This document shows positions 9,395-18,072 of a stretch of DNA of 64,000 bases, piece after piece (position 1 is the first letter of the stretch; the number at the start of each line of letters is the position of its first letter). Below the pieces are notes generated by a model. That model was not told the origin of the DNA, did not search any database, and saw nothing but the letters and a program-made list of their open reading frames with translations. This DNA is from Actibacterium pelagium (lineage in GTDB: Bacteria; Pseudomonadota; Alphaproteobacteria; Rhodobacterales; Rhodobacteraceae): assembly GCF_002285415.1 (NCBI RefSeq), contig NZ_NSBU01000007.1:808501-872500 (forward strand), given 5' to 3'. The position numbers and the translations under genes were made by a program.

Positions 9395-10396
9395 TCAGCT
9401 GTCTTGCAGAAGTTTTGCGACCGCGGGTGCGAAATAGGTCAAAATACCGTCACAGCCTGCGCGTTTAAACGCCAGAAGGCTTTCCAGCATCACTTTCTCG
9501 CCGTCAATCCAGCCGTTTTGTGCAGCAGCCTGCACCATCGCGTATTCACCTGACACCTGATAGGCGTAGGTCGGAACGCCAAAACTGTCTTTCACGCGGC
9601 GGCAGATATCAAGATAGGGCAGGCCGGGTTTGACCATCACCATGTCCGCACCTTCCGCAAGATCACGAGCGACAAGGCGCATTGCCTCATCGGAATTGCC
9701 CGGGTCCATTTGATAGGTTTTCTTGTCACCGGAAAGCGCGCTGGTAGCCCCAACAGCATCCCGGAAAGGACCGTAGAACCCCGAGGCATATTTCGCCGTG
9801 TAGCTTAAGATCACGACATTCGGGTGATTTGCGGCTTCAAGCGCGGCCCGAATAGCGCCAATGCGTCCGTCCATCATGTCCGACGGTCCAAGGATATTAG
9901 CGCCGGCCTCTGCCTGCGCCAAGGCCATCTTGACCAAGGCCTCGACCGTTTCGTCATTCACGATCTCACCATCGCGGACATAGCCGTCGTGGCCGTTGAT
10001 GTTGTAAGGGTCCAGCGCGATGTCGGTCATGACCGCAATATCAGGCGCTGCCACTTTGATTGCACGGATCGCGCGGTTTGTCAGATTGTCGGGGTTCCAT
10101 GCCTCGGCACAATCTTCGGTTCGGTCTTCCATGCCTGTGTAAGGAAACAAGCAAATCGCCGGTATGCCCAAAGCCTGCGCTTCGACAGCGGCTTCGACGG
10201 CCTTGTCGACTGACAAGCGGTTTACTCCGGGCATGGAGCCAACCGGTTCCACCACACCTTCGCCAGAGCGTAGAAAGATCGGCCAGATCAGATCGTCGAC
10301 CGTCAGAGTGTTCTGGCGGGTCAATCGGCGCAGCGCGTCAGTGGATCGGGTCCGGCGCAGGCGCGTCGTTGGAAAGGGTGCTGGTGTCGGGTTCAT
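9395..10396 (-). CDS. hemB: Delta-aminolevulinic acid dehydratase (porphobilinogen synthase)
   Basis: 333 residues from the ATG at 10396, which has GGAG seven bases upstream; an in-frame extension to 10429 lacks family similarity. HemB condenses two 5-aminolevulinates to porphobilinogen in haem, bacteriochlorophyll and cobalamin synthesis. The Schiff-base lysines are Lys202 in SYTAKYASGFYGPFR and Lys256 in MVKPGLPYLD. The metal loop reads MTDIALDPYNINGHDG and lacks the cysteine cluster of zinc-dependent enzymes. This matches the Rhodobacter type, which does not use zinc at that site. It is a single gene on the minus strand. Confidence 0.97.
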   Translation of the reverse strand: MNPTPAPFPTTRLRRTRSTDALRRLTRQNTLTVDDLIWPIFLRSGEGVVEPVGSMPGVNRLSVDKAVEAAVEAQALGIPAICLFPYTGMEDRTEDCAEAWNPDNLTNRAIRAIKVAAPDIAVMTDIALDPYNINGHDGYVRDGEIVNDETVEALVKMALAQAEAGANILGPSDMMDGRIGAIRAALEAANHPNVVILSYTAKYASGFYGPFRDAVGATSALSGDKKTYQMDPGNSDEAMRLVARDLAEGADMVMVKPGLPYLDICRRVKDSFGVPTYAYQVSGEYAMVQAAAQNGWIDGEKVMLESLLAFKRAGCDGILTYFAPAVAKLLQDS

Positions 10397-10495
10397 AGTC
10401 AGTCTCCGATAGTTAAGCTTGGGTCGCATGACTGAATGTGATTGGCAAGGCTAGGATTCTTTCAAACGGGGCATTAGGTTATCGGAAACAGCCGG

Positions 10496-11038
10496 ATGAA
10501 GCCTTTGCAAAGCTACGAAACAATCTTGGAACTGCTTGATATGCAGTCCTTTTCCAACCTTTGGTACTGGATTGTGCTGGCGGTTGTCTGGGCCTCTGTG
10601 TCCTACTTCATGATGGGTGTGCCGTATGACATGTACCGTCAGGCGCGGTGGCATGGGGGTCAGGCCCAGGAAGACCTTATCACCCTGCTGAAAATCTATA
10701 TTCGCAGGGTCGATCACATTCTGGCAAAGTCGGGTTTGTTCATCATCGCCTTCACGTTCTTCCTGATTTCGTTGATGGTCGGACTTGGGTTCTTTTACGG
10801 CAATGAGTTCTCTCAAGCCGTTCTGCTTATCTTCGTTCCGGCCTGCATGATTGCCGCCTTGAATGTCCGCAATTGCAAGAAGGTGAAACGGTTAGAGCTA
10901 TATAACGAACCCGACAAGCTTTATCGCTTGATGGCGCGGTATCGGCTGACAGTTCAGATCATCGGTGTGGTCGATATCGTGATCACCACCTTCTGGGGCA
11001 TTGCCGTCAACTTTACGCGTACCGCGATTGTTGGTTGA
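10496..11038 (+). CDS. Small multi-pass membrane protein of unknown function
   Basis: 180 residues with four likely transmembrane segments: about 22-40 (WYWIVLAVVWASVSYFMMG), 79-100, 105-122 and 153-172. A charged cytosolic stretch follows the first segment (YDMYRQARWHGGQAQED). I recall related Rhodobacteraceae proteins carrying the automatic label 'component of SufBCD complex', but nothing here supports an Fe-S role. A start at 10532 (MQSFSNLWYW) is possible. The gene ends 32 bases before mfd and may be co-transcribed with it. Confidence 0.7.
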   Translation: MKPLQSYETILELLDMQSFSNLWYWIVLAVVWASVSYFMMGVPYDMYRQARWHGGQAQEDLITLLKIYIRRVDHILAKSGLFIIAFTFFLISLMVGLGFFYGNEFSQAVLLIFVPACMIAALNVRNCKKVKRLELYNEPDKLYRLMARYRLTVQIIGVVDIVITTFWGIAVNFTRTAIVG

Positions 11039-11060
11039 CACGACGGCTCTCGACTATAAC
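11031..11060 (+). promoter_or_regulatory. Possible mfd promoter
   Basis: TTGACA at 11035-11040 and TATAAC at 11055-11060 stand just before mfd. The spacer between them is only 14 bases; TTGGTT at 11031 gives 18. Either pairing would start transcription almost at the mfd ATG (11071), leaving little or no leader. This is inference from motif match only. Confidence 0.35.
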
Positions 11061-11070
11061 TCACGCCCCT

Positions 11071-14000
11071 ATGACACGCGCAGATCACATCACCGTCGGT
11101 GGAGCACCAGAGGGCTTTGACGCTCGTCTGATCGCTCGTGAGTTGGAAAAGGGCGCGCCTGCGGTTGTTCATATCGCGGGTGACGACAAACGCATGGCCG
11201 CGATGAAGGCGGCATTGGCGTTCTTCGCACCCGAGGCTGTTGTTCTGGAACTGCCGGGGTGGGACTGTCTTCCCTATGACCGCGTGTCCCCGAATGCCGA
11301 GGTTTCGGCCCGCAGGATGGCCACCCTTGCCGCATTGGCACAAGGCGTTCCGGGGCAATTCGTCCTGCTGACAACGCTCAGCTCTGCCATGCAGCGCGTT
11401 CCTGCGCGCGACTTGTTGAAGAAAGCGGCGTTTTCGGCGCGGGTTGATCAGCGGATCGACGAGCCTGCGTTGCGGACTTTCCTGACCAATATGGGTTTTG
11501 TGCAGGCCCCCACAGTGACAGAGCCCGGCGACTATGCCGTGCGTGGCGGGATCATTGATATCTTCCCACCCGGCCAAAGTGGCCCTGTAAGACTGGACCT
11601 GTTTGGCGACGTCCTTGATGGCGCGCGACGGTTTGACCCGGCCACCCAGATGACCACCGAAAAACTGACATATGTGGATCTTGCCCCAGTGTCAGAGGTT
11701 ATCCTGGATGAGGCGTCCATCACGCGCTTCCGTCAGAACTATCGCGTCGAATTCGGTGCAGCAGGGTCCGACGATCCGCTGTACGAGGCCGTCAGCGCTG
11801 GCCGCAAGCATCAGGGAATGGAGCACTGGCTGCCGTTCTTTCACGAGCGGCTTGAAACCCTTTTCGACTATCTGCCCGACGCCAGTTTTTCGCTAGACGA
11901 GCAAATCACCCCGATGCGTTTGTCGCGGTGGGACGGAATTAAGGATCAGTACGAAACGCGCCAGTTCGCGCTTCAGCAGAAAAACAAGATGGGCTCGGTC
12001 TATAAGCCGTGCCCGCCGGAACAGCTGTATTTGGATGATACCGCGTGGGCAGAGGCGACCGGCGGGTTGCGCTTGCTGCAATTCCACGCGCTGCCCAAAG
12101 GAACTGGCCCGGGCGTGATCGACGCTGGTGGTCGTATTGGCCGCAACTTCTCTCCTGAACGGAAACTCGAAGACGTCAGCCTGTTTGAAGCTCTGGCACA
12201 GCATATCGAAAATCGCCATTCCGAAGGACCCGTGGTCGTCGCATCCTATTCCGAAGGTGCGCGGGAACGACTGGAGGGACTTCTGGCCGATGAGGGGCTG
12301 ACACAGGCGGTCCTTATCAAGGATATCCGACAGGTTACCAGTCGCGGCGTCTATCTGACCGTTTGGGCGCTGGAACACGGGTTTGAGGCACCTGACCTGA
12401 CGGTCATCTCGGAACAGGACGTTCTGGGTGACCGCCTGATCCGGGCGCCCAAGAAACGTCGCAAGGCCGAAAACTTCCTGACCGAGGCGCAATCGCTGCA
12501 TCCAGGCGATCTGGTCGTGCATGTCGAACACGGGGTAGGGCGCTACACCGGTTTGGAAACCATTACGGCTGCGGGCGCGCCGCATGAATGCCTCTCGCTG
12601 GAGTATGCGGGCGGCGACCGCCTGTTCCTACCAGTGGTGAACATCGAACTCCTCAGCCGCTATGGCCATGAAGAAGGGTTGCTGGACAAGCTTGGCGGCG
12701 GCGCTTGGCAGGCCAAGAAGGCCAAGCTGAAAGAGCGTATCCGCAAGATCGCTGACAAGCTGATCCGCATTGCAGCCGAACGGACCCTGCGCAAGGCACC
12801 GATCCTAGAGGTGAACCCTTCGATGTGGGAAGAGTTCAGCGCGCGTTTCCCATATCAAGAGACCGAGGACCAGCTAAGCGCCATCGAAGACGTTCTTGCC
12901 GATTTGGCGCAAGGGTCTCCGATGGATCGCCTTGTTTGCGGCGACGTGGGTTTTGGCAAAACAGAAGTCGCCATGCGGGCAGCGTTTGTGGCCGCCATGT
13001 CGGGCGTGCAGGTGGCCCTGATTGCCCCCACAACACTGCTGGCCCGCCAACACGCCAAGGCCTTTGCCGAACGGTTCCGGGGCTTCCCGGTTCAGGTTCG
13101 TCAACTGTCCCGGTTTGTCTCGGCCAAAGAAGCGTCTCTGACCCGCACGGGCATGGCGGATGGCACGGTTGATATCGTCATTGGCACCCATGCCCTGTTG
13201 GCCAAGAACATCAAGTTTCAGAACCTTGGACTGCTGATAATTGACGAGGAACAGCACTTTGGTGTGAACCACAAGGAACGCCTGAAAGAGCTGCGCTCGG
13301 ACATTCACGTCCTGACCATGACCGCCACGCCGATCCCGCGAACCTTGCAGATGTCGCTTACCGGTGTCCGGGACCTGTCGATCATCGGCACACCGCCGGT
13401 CGACCGGCTTGCGATCCGGACCTACGTGTCAGAATTCGACCCCGTCACCGTCCGCGAGGCGCTTCTGCGCGAACACTATCGCGGAGGTCAAAGCTTCTAT
13501 GTGGTGCCCCGTATCAACGATCTTGCCGAGATCGAAGAGTTCCTGAAAGAACAGGTGCCCGAAGTCAGCTATGTCGTGGCGAACGGCCAGATGGCGGCGG
13601 GCGATCTGGATGACCGGATGAACGCCTTCTACGACGGGAAATACGACGTCTTGCTGGCCACCACGATCGTGGAAAGCGGATTGGATATCCCAACCGCCAA
13701 CACATTGATCGTGCACCGTGCCGATATGTTCGGTCTGGCGCAGCTGTACCAAATCCGGGGCAGGGTGGGCCGGTCGAAGACCCGTGCCTATGCCTACATG
13801 ACCACGAAACCCCGCAAGCCGCTGACGCCACAGGCACAGAAACGCCTGAAGGTTCTGGGAAGCCTCGACAACCTTGGTGCAGGCTTCACACTGGCCAGCC
13901 AAGACCTTGATATCCGTGGGGCGGGCAACCTTGTGGGTGAAGAACAATCAGGCCACGTCCGCGAGGTAGGGTTCGAACTGTATCAATCGATGCTGGAAGA

Positions 14001-14505
14001 GGCGATTGCCAAGATCCGTTCGGGTCAGATGGAAGGCTTGACCGACCAAGATGACCAATGGGCGCCGCAGATTAATCTTGGCGTCCCGGTTCTGATCCCA
14101 GAAGACTATGTACCCGATCTGGATGTACGCCTTGGCCTTTATCGCCGCTTGTCCAACCTGACCACAAAGGTGGAACTTGAAGGCTTTGCCGCCGAGTTGA
14201 TCGACCGGTTCGGCAAGCTGCCGAAAGAGGTCAACACGCTGATGCTGGTGGTCCGGATCAAGGCCATGTGTAAGCGCGCGGGTATTGCCAAGCTTGACGC
14301 AGGGCCCAAGGGCGCGACCATTCAGTTCCACAACGACAAATTCGCCTCACCCAAGGGGCTTGTTCAGTTCATGGAAGCCGAACGCGGGCAGGCCAAGGTC
14401 AAGGACAATAAGATTATCGTCCGCCGAGATTGGAAGAAGACCAGCGAAAAAATCAAAGGTGCCTTCTCGATCGCGCAGGATCTGGCAAAGGCGACGAAGG
14501 TCTAA
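11071..14505 (+). CDS. mfd: Transcription-repair coupling factor Mfd
   Basis: 1144 residues from the ATG at 11071; the frame also has a TTG at 11035 but that extension is not conserved. Mfd removes RNA polymerase stalled at DNA lesions and recruits UvrA. Domain order is normal. It has a UvrB-like N-terminal part and an RNAP-interaction domain starting near VHVEHGVGRYTGLETI. The RecG-like translocase has Walker A GDVGFGKTE at 624-632, the DEEQ box at about 725, TATPIPRTLQ, and ESGLDIPTANT with QIRGRVGRS. The C-terminal TRCF domain follows. The stop interlocks with that of the convergent exporter gene (shared CTAA). Confidence 0.97.
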   Translation: MTRADHITVGGAPEGFDARLIARELEKGAPAVVHIAGDDKRMAAMKAALAFFAPEAVVLELPGWDCLPYDRVSPNAEVSARRMATLAALAQGVPGQFVLLTTLSSAMQRVPARDLLKKAAFSARVDQRIDEPALRTFLTNMGFVQAPTVTEPGDYAVRGGIIDIFPPGQSGPVRLDLFGDVLDGARRFDPATQMTTEKLTYVDLAPVSEVILDEASITRFRQNYRVEFGAAGSDDPLYEAVSAGRKHQGMEHWLPFFHERLETLFDYLPDASFSLDEQITPMRLSRWDGIKDQYETRQFALQQKNKMGSVYKPCPPEQLYLDDTAWAEATGGLRLLQFHALPKGTGPGVIDAGGRIGRNFSPERKLEDVSLFEALAQHIENRHSEGPVVVASYSEGARERLEGLLADEGLTQAVLIKDIRQVTSRGVYLTVWALEHGFEAPDLTVISEQDVLGDRLIRAPKKRRKAENFLTEAQSLHPGDLVVHVEHGVGRYTGLETITAAGAPHECLSLEYAGGDRLFLPVVNIELLSRYGHEEGLLDKLGGGAWQAKKAKLKERIRKIADKLIRIAAERTLRKAPILEVNPSMWEEFSARFPYQETEDQLSAIEDVLADLAQGSPMDRLVCGDVGFGKTEVAMRAAFVAAMSGVQVALIAPTTLLARQHAKAFAERFRGFPVQVRQLSRFVSAKEASLTRTGMADGTVDIVIGTHALLAKNIKFQNLGLLIIDEEQHFGVNHKERLKELRSDIHVLTMTATPIPRTLQMSLTGVRDLSIIGTPPVDRLAIRTYVSEFDPVTVREALLREHYRGGQSFYVVPRINDLAEIEEFLKEQVPEVSYVVANGQMAAGDLDDRMNAFYDGKYDVLLATTIVESGLDIPTANTLIVHRADMFGLAQLYQIRGRVGRSKTRAYAYMTTKPRKPLTPQAQKRLKVLGSLDNLGAGFTLASQDLDIRGAGNLVGEEQSGHVREVGFELYQSMLEEAIAKIRSGQMEGLTDQDDQWAPQINLGVPVLIPEDYVPDLDVRLGLYRRLSNLTTKVELEGFAAELIDRFGKLPKEVNTLMLVVRIKAMCKRAGIAKLDAGPKGATIQFHNDKFASPKGLVQFMEAERGQAKVKDNKIIVRRDWKKTSEKIKGAFSIAQDLAKATKV

Positions 14506-15728
14506 ACGTCGCCGGGTCTCACGACCACGCGCTCAAGCTTCGCCATTCGGCGCACGGTGACCAGTGCGATCAAGGCACACAGGAACACGCCGATCGCCAA
14601 GGGAAGCGCGGTTCCGTTGTAGGCCAGCCCAACCGGGACGGCGATAAGAACCGACAGAACCGTCGAAACCGCCCCGATGACAGAGCCGGCGAGCCCCGCG
14701 ATATGTCCAAGCGGCTCCATCGCGAGTGCTGTCAGGTTGCCCAATGTCAGGCCGACCATGGCGAAAATCGTGATTTTCCAGATGATGTAATGTGCAAACC
14801 CAAGGGGATGGCCCAAGCCGCCCGCCAACAGGATCAGAATGCTGATCAGGGACATCACCACTTGCAGAAGAACCGCAAAGGTCACCATTCGACGCATCCC
14901 CAAACGAAGGACAAGTCGTGCGTTAATTAGGTTCACGGGAGCGACCATCAATGCCACAAGCCCGAACCAAAGGTGAAAGTGTTCGCCTTGCCCGTACGTC
15001 GTATCGATAATCTGTTGGGTCGAACTGATCGTCGCGAACAGGGCGCCCATGCACATGGTCTGGGCGATGATCGACAGGCGCGTCATGGGGGCTGCGAATA
15101 CCTCTTTCACGGCAGACCAAAGGTTTCGTGAACTGATTGGGCGACGGGCCTCTTTCGGGTGGGTTTCCGCCATCCTCATGGCAAACCAGATGGCAGAGAC
15201 CAACGCGAAAACCATGAAGCTTACAAAGATCATGCGCCAGCCACTGACCGAGATGATCGCGGCGCCAAGCGTCGGGGCCATTGCAGGGACAAGCGTGAAA
15301 ACCATCATGACGAAGGACATGATGCTGGCCATTTGACGCCCTTCGTACAGGTCACGCACGATGGCCACACAGACAACCCTGGGACCAGCAGCGCCCGCGC
15401 CTTGAATGAAGCGCGCCAGAAGAAGCATTTCCAGTGACTGAGCAAGGCCTCCAATCACCGATCCGAAGATAAAAAGCCCAATGCTGACCAATGCAACCGA
15501 TCGGCGGCCAAAGGCATCTGTAAGCGGGCCAACGATAAACGTGCCGACCCCCATCCCCAGAACAAAGCTGGTGATGACCAGTTGCGCACGGTTTATGTCT
15601 TCCGGGCTTAGGGCCTGTCCGATTTCGGGCAGGGCGGGAAGCATTGCATCGACCGAAAAGGCAATCGTCGCGAAAAGCATCGCGGTCAAAGCGATGAATT
15701 CAGTTCGGCCGATGAAGGGCTTTGTCAT
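14502..15728 (-). CDS. Bcr/CflA-type multidrug efflux MFS transporter
   Basis: 408 residues, predicted twelve-helix major facilitator. The N-terminal half has the Bcr/CflA pattern: FSVDAMLPALPEIGQ after helix 1, then the motif GPLTDAFGRRSVALVSI in loop 2-3 and LARFIQGAGAAGPRVV in helix 4. The family exports drugs and metabolites such as bicyclomycin, chloramphenicol and cysteine-pathway intermediates by proton antiport. It is the last gene of a leftward operon, because its ATG overlaps the TGA of the FrnE gene. Its TAG stop shares four bases with the mfd stop. Confidence 0.92.
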   Translation of the reverse strand: MTKPFIGRTEFIALTAMLFATIAFSVDAMLPALPEIGQALSPEDINRAQLVITSFVLGMGVGTFIVGPLTDAFGRRSVALVSIGLFIFGSVIGGLAQSLEMLLLARFIQGAGAAGPRVVCVAIVRDLYEGRQMASIMSFVMMVFTLVPAMAPTLGAAIISVSGWRMIFVSFMVFALVSAIWFAMRMAETHPKEARRPISSRNLWSAVKEVFAAPMTRLSIIAQTMCMGALFATISSTQQIIDTTYGQGEHFHLWFGLVALMVAPVNLINARLVLRLGMRRMVTFAVLLQVVMSLISILILLAGGLGHPLGFAHYIIWKITIFAMVGLTLGNLTALAMEPLGHIAGLAGSVIGAVSTVLSVLIAVPVGLAYNGTALPLAIGVFLCALIALVTVRRMAKLERVVVRPGDV

Positions 15729-16372
15729 GCTGATGGAGCGTCCAGCTGCGCTTTGATCTCATCGATCACCTTCAACCACAGATCCACAGGCTGTGCGCCT
15801 GGCAGCGCGTGTTGATTTGCGACGATAAAGCAGGGAACACCAGTTACGCCTTTGGCACGCGCATTGCGATCCCGTGCAATGATGTCTTCTGCATCGGCGT
15901 CGCCTTCAAGTAGACGGCGGATCAGGGCGCCGTCCATGTCTGCCTGTTCGGCAATTTGGACAAGAACGTCGTGGTCACCGATGTCCTTTCCCTCTTCGAA
16001 ATAGGCTTTGAACAGTTTGTGGACCACGGGGGTTTGCTTACCCTCCAGCCCGGCCCAATGGATCAGTCGATGAGCATCCAAAGAGTTCGGCGTCCGTTTG
16101 ATCGCACCGAAATCAAGGTTCAGACCAGCTGCCTCGGCATGTTCTGCAATCTTGGAATAGACCGAAATAGCGCCTTCCTTGCCACCGAACTTCAGCTCTA
16201 GGTATTCACGCCGATCCATGCCCTCTTTTGGCATATCGGGGTTCAGCTGGAAGGGATGCCATTCGATGGTGAACGGGTGGTCGGGCTGTTGTTCCAAGGC
16301 GCGGAACAACAGTGTTTTACCGATATAGCACCACGGGCAAATCGGGTCGGATAGGATATCAAGCTTGACCAA
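15725..16372 (-). CDS. FrnE-like DsbA family oxidoreductase
   Basis: 215 residues from the TTG at 16372, which has GAGG about seven bases upstream and overlaps the end of the ligase gene by 14 bases. The ATGs further upstream would add residues absent from the family. It has the thioredoxin-fold CPWC active site at about residues 12-15 (SDPICPWCYIGK), the inserted helical domain, and the cis-Pro region GVTGVPCFIV. FrnE proteins are cytosolic 2-hydroxychromene-2-carboxylate-isomerase-like thiol oxidoreductases, named from a polyketide cluster. The stop overlaps the exporter start (ATGA). Confidence 0.88.
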   Translation of the reverse strand: MVKLDILSDPICPWCYIGKTLLFRALEQQPDHPFTIEWHPFQLNPDMPKEGMDRREYLELKFGGKEGAISVYSKIAEHAEAAGLNLDFGAIKRTPNSLDAHRLIHWAGLEGKQTPVVHKLFKAYFEEGKDIGDHDVLVQIAEQADMDGALIRRLLEGDADAEDIIARDRNARAKGVTGVPCFIVANQHALPGAQPVDLWLKVIDEIKAQLDAPSA

Positions 16373-17876
16373 GGTTAGCCTCGTATTCCTGACGCAACTG
16401 GCGTCGGTTGATTTTGCCATTGCCACCTTTGGGCAGGCTTGGGACATGTATGAATATGCGGGGTTGTTTGTATCGGGCCAGAACCCCTGCGGCGTAATCT
16501 GCCAAGGTTGCTGAGTCCTGTTCCTCGCCGGTGTAAAAGGCCGCAATGACAGAGGCATCGGCCTTTACCTGAACCTCGGTCACAGCGACCTCTGCGATCG
16601 CCGAGTGCTTGCCAAGCGTCTGCTCGACCTCGATCGGCGAGACACGGAAGCCGCCGGCGTTCATTTGATCGTCATCGCGGCCCAGATAGGACACTGCATA
16701 GTCGTCGGCCATCTGGACCGTATCTCCAGTGACAAACCAATTTCCGGTGAACTTGTCGGTGCCACCGTCCAAGTACCCAAGCATCAACCCCGGATCACTT
16801 CGATGGATCGCAAGGTTGCCCGGGGTATTGGTTGGAACGGCTTCGTTATTGTCATCCAAAACCGCGATCTTCCGGCCTTCTTGCGGGTAACCCGATGCAA
16901 GCTCTGGGGCGGGGCGCGACGGAGACCCTGAAATGAAGGTCGAGCATTCCGACATTCCAAGCGCCTCGAACACCTGCTTGCCAGTTGCTTCCGTCCAAGC
17001 AACGGCCGTGGCATGGGGCAGTTTTTCCCCGGCAGAAAGCCCATGTCGTAGCTTCGGCAACGAAATGGGAATGCCGTTTTTCAAAACCTGCCGATAGACA
17101 CCGGGGGCGGCGGCAAAAATCGTCGCATCGAAGCGCTTCAGCAACAGGGGCAGGGCCTGTGGGTCAACACCGGTGGCCGGGATCAAGGACGTCGCACCAC
17201 GAGACCAGGGATCAAGCAGACCGGTGCCAAGGGTATAGGTCCAATTGAACGCCCCTGCGTGCAACACGCGGTCAGATGCCAGAAGTCCATACCAGCCGTC
17301 CCACATCATCCGTCGCGCCCAGATCGTCCGGTGCGCATGGATCACGCCGCGGGGCTGTCCCGAACTGCCAGAGGTGAAAACAATATAGGCCGGGCGCTCT
17401 GGGTCCCCCATCTCAAACCCGGCGGACGGAAGCTCGAACATGCCCTCCAGATCTTTTGTCGTCAGGATCGGAGTGTTTCCGTCGGGCAGCGCGATCCCGT
17501 CGCTTGCGATGACCAAGCTAGGTTTGACCTGGTCAGCAATCTTCGTGATCTCGGGTCCGGTTAACTGGGCAGAGGTCGGAACCGGGACCAACCCCGCTGC
17601 AATCGCGCCAAGAAAGGCGATTGGGAAATCTACAGTATTGCCCAGTCGAAGAAGAATGCGCGCTCCAGCGGGTAGACCCTTGTCCCGCAATCCAGCGGCC
17701 ACGCCCTCAACAGCGGTGCTGAGCCGCTCAAAGCTCCACCGTTCTGCGCCGGTCGGCGATACGATGGCCAGCGCAAGCTTGTCAGGGGTCTGACGGCCAG
17801 CATGCAGAACATATTCTGCCAGATTGAACGGTGACGGGCAGGGGGGATGAGCGACGGGTGAGGTTATTGATAACAT
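16359..17876 (-). CDS. AMP-dependent acyl-CoA synthetase (benzoate-CoA ligase-like)
   Basis: 505 residues of the ANL superfamily, which activates carboxylic acids to acyl-AMP and then the CoA thioester. Motifs are in order: the P-loop YIVFTSGSSGQPRGV at about 170, aromatic-acid-ligase-like FNWTYTLGTGL, EALGMSE, the hinge YLGRDDDQMNAGGFRVSP and the catalytic lysine region PKGGNGKINRR near the C terminus. The acid substrate is not determined; the pattern resembles aryl-CoA ligases. It is the first gene of an operon with the FrnE protein and a Bcr-type exporter, which suggests handling of an aromatic or xenobiotic acid (inference). Confidence 0.87.
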   Translation of the reverse strand: MLSITSPVAHPPCPSPFNLAEYVLHAGRQTPDKLALAIVSPTGAERWSFERLSTAVEGVAAGLRDKGLPAGARILLRLGNTVDFPIAFLGAIAAGLVPVPTSAQLTGPEITKIADQVKPSLVIASDGIALPDGNTPILTTKDLEGMFELPSAGFEMGDPERPAYIVFTSGSSGQPRGVIHAHRTIWARRMMWDGWYGLLASDRVLHAGAFNWTYTLGTGLLDPWSRGATSLIPATGVDPQALPLLLKRFDATIFAAAPGVYRQVLKNGIPISLPKLRHGLSAGEKLPHATAVAWTEATGKQVFEALGMSECSTFISGSPSRPAPELASGYPQEGRKIAVLDDNNEAVPTNTPGNLAIHRSDPGLMLGYLDGGTDKFTGNWFVTGDTVQMADDYAVSYLGRDDDQMNAGGFRVSPIEVEQTLGKHSAIAEVAVTEVQVKADASVIAAFYTGEEQDSATLADYAAGVLARYKQPRIFIHVPSLPKGGNGKINRRQLRQEYEANLGQA

Positions 17877-17892
17877 ACCCGACTGCTACGCC

Positions 17893-17928
17893 TGCAGGGC
17901 ATCGCGTGCAAGTGCCGCGAGCCCTGCA
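17893..17928. other. Long near-perfect hairpin between operons
   Basis: An inverted repeat of 13 pairs (17893-17906 with 17916-17928, one bulged A) encloses a 9-base loop. It lies downstream of the entericidin-like gene and upstream of the ligase gene, both on the minus strand. No T-run follows on either strand, so it is not a classic intrinsic terminator. It could protect an mRNA 3' end or mark a Rho-dependent end. Confidence 0.6.
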
Positions 17929-17943
17929 TCAGCGCACAAAGCC

Positions 17944-18060
17944 TTAAAGGACGTTGCGAACCTTTCGCGCGCCAGCCGAGATATCCTCGCCCATACCTTC
18001 AACGGTCGCACATCCGGCAAGCGTCAGGGCAAGAGCGGTCAGGGTTAGGATACGAAGCAT
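17944..18060 (-). CDS. Entericidin-like small lipoprotein (38 residues)
   Basis: This very short gene encodes 38 residues. They form a signal peptide, a lipobox LAGC at Cys17, and the mature peptide CATVEGMGEDISAGARKVRN. That pattern (Cys, short polar linker, G.G.DI, amphipathic helix) is typical of the entericidin EcnA/EcnB family of membrane-active lipoproteins, the antidote/toxin pair of E. coli. Only one member is present here. GAGG sits eight bases before the ATG, and the gene starts 12 bases after the stop of the YejA-type binding protein on the same strand, so they are probably co-transcribed. The function in alphaproteobacteria is not established. Confidence 0.85.
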   Translation of the reverse strand: MLRILTLTALALTLAGCATVEGMGEDISAGARKVRNVL

Positions 18061-18072
18061 TGGGCTGTCCTC

